A program made the translations under genes and the position numbers. A DNA stretch of 35,187 nucleotides, from NCBI GenBank assembly GCA_011959405.1, contig BLLX01000015.1, positions 1 through 35,187 of the forward strand, in the 5' to 3' direction. The notes under the pieces are model-generated. The model searched no databases. It saw nothing but the letters and a program-made list of their open reading frames with translations, and was not told the DNA's origin. Shown piece after piece: positions 31,651 through 35,187 of the stretch (position 1 is its first letter; each line of letters begins with the position of its first letter). This DNA is from Muribaculaceae bacterium (GTDB lineage Bacteria > Bacteroidota > Bacteroidia > Bacteroidales > Muribaculaceae).

Positions 31651-32553
31651 TTATTCAATCTTTGGGGCTGCAAGCAACTTATCCAGTTCAGACTTGGAGA
31701 TAAGTGTGTATTTGCCTTTCTTGACCTTGGGGATATTATGGTACTTCGCATAGTGATAGAGCTGGTCACGGGTAAGGTTGAACTTCTCCATCGCTTCGGC
31801 TACCGTATAATATTGCGGTTCTTCGGGGGCTGCAATGCCCTTCGCTATATCCACATGCTTCTTGGAATAGTACACCATGATGCCCTCTTTCTTCTTCGGG
31901 ATAGCATTTTTGGAAACAAAACAGTAGATGGCGGATAAGGTCATGCCGAACTTCTCCTGCATTTCTTGGGAGCTATACCATTCGGTAATGTCAGGATTCG
32001 GGGCTTTCTTGGAAAAGTAAGCGTCAATATGTTTCTTACTCCAGTAAGTTTTGCCACGATTGAAAGTCCGAGGAATGTTGTTCTTCTTGGCTACTAAGAA
32101 TATCCATGATTCGTTTACATGGTATTTCTCTTTCACTTCTGCTGTGGTGTAGAAGTCGGTGATAGGGGCTTTCTCTTTTGGTTGTTTGTTCTCTGCTTCT
32201 TGAACAATAAAGTCTGTCATGTCTTCTATATCGGCTCTGCGAACAAGCGTTTTCCTTTCAAATCGGATTACTTTGATTGTTCCATTGCGGATATAGCGAT
32301 ATATAGAAGTACGCCCAATATTTAATAACTCGGCTACTTCTGATGGAGTAAGATACTCCTTGTTCAAATTAGGAGGTGTCTTTATGCTTTTCTCTAATTC
32401 ATGTTGCAGACTTTCAATGCGCTGTTTCCTAACCCTGTCTTTATAGGCAAGATTGGCGCATCGGTGTGAACAATACTCTGTGGTGGTCTTATGGGCTGTG
32501 AAAACAGCATTACACCACTTACATCTTTTCTGAATGTCGATTTTACTACTCAT
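31651..32553 (-). CDS. Zinc-finger plus four tandem HTH DNA-binding protein
   Basis: A 300-residue protein. The N-terminal zinc finger has C-x2-C ... C-x3-C (CKWCNAVF, YCSHRC; residues about 12-32). Four HTH_17/excisionase-type repeats follow: EYLTPSEVAELLNIGRTSI, DFYTTAEVKEKYHVNESWI, EWYSSQEMQEKFGMTLSAI and QYYTVAEAMEKFNLTRDQL, each ending in a basic wing. Located between att-like repeats and integrase. Likely an att-binding accessory or regulator for integration and excision; the shared operator sequences are plausible targets. The truncated homologue at 7278-7643 retains only the last two repeats. Confidence 0.8.
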   Translation of the reverse strand: MSSKIDIQKRCKWCNAVFTAHKTTTEYCSHRCANLAYKDRVRKQRIESLQHELEKSIKTPPNLNKEYLTPSEVAELLNIGRTSIYRYIRNGTIKVIRFERKTLVRRADIEDMTDFIVQEAENKQPKEKAPITDFYTTAEVKEKYHVNESWIFLVAKKNNIPRTFNRGKTYWSKKHIDAYFSKKAPNPDITEWYSSQEMQEKFGMTLSAIYCFVSKNAIPKKKEGIMVYYSKKHVDIAKGIAAPEEPQYYTVAEAMEKFNLTRDQLYHYAKYHNIPKVKKGKYTLISKSELDKLLAAPKIE

Positions 32554-32800
32554 TATTTATCCGTTTATTTCGCCAAATATGTTTCATTGCGTACCACCAC
32601 GTACCATGACGTACCAGTGTGTCCACGACCTTTCCGACCTAAAATCGGAGAGTAACAAGCGAGTAACAAATGCGGTACAAAAATGAGCTGAAAAAGCCCT
32701 ATAAACGATAACCATCGCTTATAAGGCTAAAAAGAAAGGCGCTCAAAATGAACGCCTTGATAATCGTTGATGATATATGCTAATCGTTGGTAATCACCAC
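32554..32800. other. Right-end attachment region beside mnmE
   Basis: No gene. GTACCA occurs three times exactly 10 bp apart (32591, 32601, 32611). GAGTAACAA occurs twice 11 bp apart (32650, 32661). TCCGA/TCGGA forms a short inverted repeat between them. Near mnmE, TAATCGTTG occurs at 32761-32769 and 32781-32789. Helically phased direct repeats next to an integrase are typical of arm-type binding sites of attP. The mnmE 3' end is a known target for integrating elements in several phyla. Confidence 0.55.
32725..32758 (-). terminator. Rho-independent terminator downstream of mnmE
   Basis: AAGGCG (32736-32741) pairs with CGCCTT (32753-32758); on the minus strand the stem is followed by TTTCTTTTT. 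It lies 43 bp past the mnmE stop. Whether it belongs to the chromosome or was supplied by the element depends on the exact junction. Confidence 0.7.
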
Positions 32801-34153
32801 TTATTTGCCGATGCAGAAGTGGGAGAAGATGTGGGAGAGGATGTCGGGGGTGGTGATGTCGCCGGTGATTGTGGCGAGGTGGTGGATGGTTTGGCGGAGG
32901 TCTTGGGCAACGAGGTCTGCCGGAAGTTGGGATTTAAGGGCGGAGATGGCAGATGTTGTCGCTTGGGCTGCAAGGAGCAGGGATTGGTAGTGGCGTGCGT
33001 TGGTCACAGTCATATCCGTGGGGGTAGAGTCTGTGTTGACGGCGTGTGTGAGGGCATCGTGCAAAGGAGACAGGTCGTGGTCTGTTTTTGCAGATATGAG
33101 GATTGATGTGGATACAAAGTCGGGTAGGGGCGGTGGGGTCAGGCCGAGGTCTGCTTTGTTGATGACGGCTATGATTGTTGTTTCTGCGTTGAGGTGTTCT
33201 TTGATCTGTGTGGCGGTTTCTTCCAGTTTGGGATTGGAAGGATCGATCATCCACAGCAGTATGTTGGCTCGTGAGATTGCTGTGAGACTGCGGTTGATGC
33301 CTATTGACTCAATTGGATCTGTCGTTTTGCGCAGGCCGGCAGTGTCAATGAAGCGGAATAGGATGCCGTTGATTTCCGCGGTGTCTTCTATGGTGTCGCG
33401 AGTGGTGCCATGTATGGAGCTTACGATGGCTTTGTCGTCTCCGAGCAGACGGTTGAGAAGAGTGGATTTTCCTGCATTGGTTGCACCGATGATTGCTACA
33501 GGCACTCCGTTTTTCAGAGCATTGCCGGTCGCAAATGATGCGCTCATTCGAGTTACGGTTTCGTGTATTGTTTCTGCCAGTGTGATCAGCGTGGTCCTGT
33601 CGGCAAATTCTACGTCTTCTTCCGAAAAATCCAGTTCCAGTTCAAGCAATGCGCACAGTTGTAGTAGATCGTCACGCATTTTTGATAATCGTCTGGAGTA
33701 TTCTCCACGCATCTGGGACATAGCTATACGGTGGGCGGCGCGCGAGGATGACGCTATCATGTCGGCCACGGCTTCTGCTTCGGCAAGATCCATTTTGCCT
33801 GCGGCAAAAGCTCGGCGGGAAAATTCGCCTGGTTCGGCCAGGCGGGCGCCATTGCGAATCAGGATGTTTATTAGTTCCCGTTGAATCCACGTGGATCCGT
33901 GTACTGACAGTTCAACCACATCTTCTCCTGTGAAAGATTTCGGCGACCGGTAGACTGTGGCTACGGCTGAATCCAGATCTTCTTTTGTGTCCGGATCAAA
34001 TATGGTACCGAGTCTTGCTGTATGGGATTTTGCGGCCGACAAGGATTTGCCGCGCCATATTTTGTCGGTGATTTCAATGGCTTGTGGTCCGCTTATGCGT
34101 GCCACTGCTATGCCGCCGGTGCCTGGGGCTGTCGATATTGCGCAAATAGTCAT
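32801..34153 (-). CDS. mnmE: tRNA modification GTPase MnmE
   Basis: A 450-residue protein of normal length. The N-terminal folate-binding domain starts MTICAISTAPGTGGIAVARISGP. The central helical domain has RRAFAAGKMDLAEAEAVADMI. The inserted G domain has P-loop GATNAGKSTLLNRL, then DTAGLRKT and NKAD. The C-terminus is FCIGK, with the conserved Cys. With MnmG it makes 5-carboxymethylaminomethyl uridine at the wobble position of tRNAs. The start at 34153 is set by homology and by an ATGA overlap with the nuclease gene upstream; a longer frame to 34186 lacks family support. Element B abuts its stop without changing the protein. Confidence 0.97.
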   Translation of the reverse strand: MTICAISTAPGTGGIAVARISGPQAIEITDKIWRGKSLSAAKSHTARLGTIFDPDTKEDLDSAVATVYRSPKSFTGEDVVELSVHGSTWIQRELINILIRNGARLAEPGEFSRRAFAAGKMDLAEAEAVADMIASSSRAAHRIAMSQMRGEYSRRLSKMRDDLLQLCALLELELDFSEEDVEFADRTTLITLAETIHETVTRMSASFATGNALKNGVPVAIIGATNAGKSTLLNRLLGDDKAIVSSIHGTTRDTIEDTAEINGILFRFIDTAGLRKTTDPIESIGINRSLTAISRANILLWMIDPSNPKLEETATQIKEHLNAETTIIAVINKADLGLTPPPLPDFVSTSILISAKTDHDLSPLHDALTHAVNTDSTPTDMTVTNARHYQSLLLAAQATTSAISALKSQLPADLVAQDLRQTIHHLATITGDITTPDILSHIFSHFCIGK

Positions 34154-35016
34154 GGTTTTATATTGCTCCAGAAATTGAAGCGACATTTGGATTCGATGAT
34201 ATGCTGTATGCTGTCGGGAAGGTTTTGGAAAAAGTCATGTCCGGTAACTCTTTCCACCGAGTCGATACTCACGGCGGCTGCCTGCATGCCCCCGGCAACT
34301 CTGCCGTTGGGCATTATGAAACCGATACCTCTGGGTGGATTTGCAAATGGTGCCGCTATAATTTTAAAATATCGTTTCGGGACAGCAACTCCGGTGTTGC
34401 CGATGTATTCATCAGGTAAATCCGTGAGTATAGGTCCGGCTATGATGATAATGGCGCTGTCGGCCATTGCCCATATCCGGCATTTTTCTTCCAGTTTTTT
34501 CCATGTGCCGCCATTAAGTGAATGAAGTTGCGGGCATATATTCGTCATGTAGAATGATTGACGCATGGCTTCCGGACACCATCGCATGTCGGCTGCCGGC
34601 GCCATGTGGCCGCGATCGTAGCCCGAGCCGCGATAGTCTTCCGGATATGGGCATCCTATTACGTTGTCATCGTGCAGAAATTTGTCACCACGCTCTTCAT
34701 TGCCATCCACTTCGGACCGTAACAGTTCCCAGCTTACCCAGTTCGGGATGTGCATATCTTTGTTGAACGAAACGGTCATGGCCTTATATTCAATAAGTTG
34801 TTCTGCCAGAGTTGGATTTGTGGCGGGATGTGTAAGATCCGTACCGGTGATATATTCCGTATGCCATTGCGACTCTGTCGCATTTATATGATCATTAAAA
34901 TATTTTATGACATAGCCACCTGCAGCCATAAGCACAAGTAATCCCAATGTCAGTATTGGCGAATGTTTTTGTCGGTTGTTGTTATTCTTCCGGCGGCTTT
35001 TTCCATCATTTTTCAT
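34150..35016 (-). CDS. Membrane-anchored DNA/RNA non-specific endonuclease (NUC1 type)
   Basis: A 288-residue protein. A basic start (KNDGKSRRKNNNNRQK) precedes one TM or uncleaved signal anchor (PILTLGLLVLMAAGGYVI, about residues 20-37), which would place the nuclease domain outside the cytoplasm. The beta-beta-alpha-metal nuclease motif is YDRGHMAPAADM, with the catalytic His, and the metal-binding Asn lies in YMTNICPQ. It is probably used in nucleic-acid scavenging or envelope functions. Its stop overlaps the mnmE ATG, so the two are translationally coupled, an unusual pairing. The promoter lies directly upstream with almost no leader. Confidence 0.92.
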   Translation of the reverse strand: MKNDGKSRRKNNNNRQKHSPILTLGLLVLMAAGGYVIKYFNDHINATESQWHTEYITGTDLTHPATNPTLAEQLIEYKAMTVSFNKDMHIPNWVSWELLRSEVDGNEERGDKFLHDDNVIGCPYPEDYRGSGYDRGHMAPAADMRWCPEAMRQSFYMTNICPQLHSLNGGTWKKLEEKCRIWAMADSAIIIIAGPILTDLPDEYIGNTGVAVPKRYFKIIAAPFANPPRGIGFIMPNGRVAGGMQAAAVSIDSVERVTGHDFFQNLPDSIQHIIESKCRFNFWSNIKP

Positions 35017-35020
35017 ACTA

Positions 35021-35051
35021 CAAATGTACTTTAAAAATTAAAAGGATCAAA
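35021..35051 (-). promoter_or_regulatory. Promoter of nuclease-mnmE operon
   Basis: Minus strand: TTTG (35048-35051), 19-base spacer, TACATTTG (35021-35028), only 4 bp before the ATG at 35016. Perfect consensus; the transcript would be nearly leaderless. Confidence 0.75.
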
Positions 35052-35056
35052 AAATA

Positions 35057-35088
35057 TTTGCACAATTCAAAAAAGACATTTAACTTTG
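35057..35088 (+). promoter_or_regulatory. Promoter of tRNA-Pro
   Basis: TTTG (35057-35060), 20-base spacer, TAACTTTG (35081-35088), 21 bp before the tRNA. It diverges from the nuclease promoter, the two -33 boxes being 5 bp apart. Confidence 0.75.
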
Positions 35089-35109
35089 CACCGCTTTTAA
35101 GAAAAGTCG

Positions 35110-35185
35110 CGGGGTGTAGCTCAGCCCGGTTTAGAGTACGCGTCTGGGGGGCGTGTGGTCGCAAGTTCGAATCTTGTCACCCCGA
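35110..35185 (+). tRNA. tRNA-Pro (anticodon GGG)
   Basis: Acceptor stem CGGGGTG/CACCCCG, D arm GCTC...GAGT, anticodon loop CTGGGGG with GGG at positions 34-36, T arm GCAAG-TTCGAAT-CTTGT, discriminator A at 35185. CCA is not encoded in the two bases remaining before the window ends. Confidence 0.95.
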
Positions 35186-35187
35186 CT

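Larger units (their letters stand above)
7732..32789. mobile_element. Integrative mobilizable element B with defence cargo (boundaries inferred)
   Basis: The element is proposed from gene content: integrase and multi-HTH protein at the right end next to the mnmE 3' end; relaxase, MobC and oriT-like hairpin; primase-like DUF6371 and DUF3987 proteins; and cargo of hipBST, Detocs, type I RM and a HEPN-like gene. The right limit near 32789 is supported by phased repeats (32591-32669) and proximity to mnmE. The left limit rests only on an 18-bp imperfect match at 7714-7731, so it is weak; the true end could lie elsewhere. Confidence 0.45.

Noticed and set aside
32591-32669. CRISPR-like short direct repeats
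   Set aside because: Repeats are only 6-9 bp with 4-bp or 2-bp gaps and no spacers or cas genes; they fit integrase arm sites better.
33000-33884. Long plus-strand frame of 294 codons opposite mnmE
   Set aside because: Exact antisense of a well-conserved mnmE; composition is a by-product of the mnmE codons and it has no recognisable protein motif.

Overview
The window looks like Bacteroidales DNA (Bacteroides, Parabacteroides or a relative). Promoters with the TTTG / TAnnTTTG signature precede many genes. There are an RteB-type regulator, Bacteroidetes tyrosine integrases, and a MobC/relaxase/DUF6371/DUF3987 mobilization-replication block. At the right end a chromosomal nuclease-mnmE pair and a tRNA-Pro(GGG) form normal backbone.

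Layout. (1) 1-1304: 3' part of a sigma-54 response regulator resembling RteB of CTnDOT-type conjugative transposons. (2) 1413-4324: a strongly AT-rich island with a PD-(D/E)XK protein (sce7726-like), convergent with a three-gene operon (membrane/coiled-coil protein, ImmA/IrrE metalloprotease, beta-family protein). I do not recognise this set as a characterised defence or stress module. (3) 4372-6046: a complete IS1182-like insertion sequence with terminal inverted repeats and a probable TTAA duplication. (4) 6164-about 7730: a decayed end of integrative element 'A', with an integrase cut off at its catalytic HxxR and an N-terminally truncated multi-HTH protein. (5) About 7730-32790: a probably intact integrative mobilizable element 'B' next to the 3' end of mnmE. 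(6) 32801-35187: mnmE, a membrane-anchored NUC1-type nuclease and tRNA-Pro.

Element B carries a dense immunity cargo. It starts with a hipBST-type split HipA toxin-antitoxin behind three evenly spaced palindromic operators. Next comes a Detocs anti-phage two-component system: dtcA TPR-histidine kinase, dtcB lone receiver, dtcC receiver fused to a nucleoside phosphorylase. A type I restriction-modification operon follows (HTH, hsdR, hsdM, RhuM, hsdS), in which the second half of hsdS lies inverted between 17-bp inverted repeats, so specificity is phase-variable. The mobility module follows on the minus strand: small protein, relaxase, MobC, oriT-like hairpin, DUF6371, DUF3987, HTH. After it comes an AT-rich orphan protein with two HEPN-like Rx4H motifs, then a membrane protein, a RhuM-like protein, the integrase and a four-HTH protein. 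The integrase and the replication HTH gene share a near-identical 27-bp operator at the same distance from their -7 boxes, which suggests one regulator coordinates excision and replication.

Best candidates for new biology: the sce7726/beta/ImmA/membrane module, the double-Rx4H protein at 27490-28935, the HipB-type operator array that may also drive Detocs, and the hsdS inversion with no adjacent recombinase. All assignments come from reading the sequence; no database search was run.
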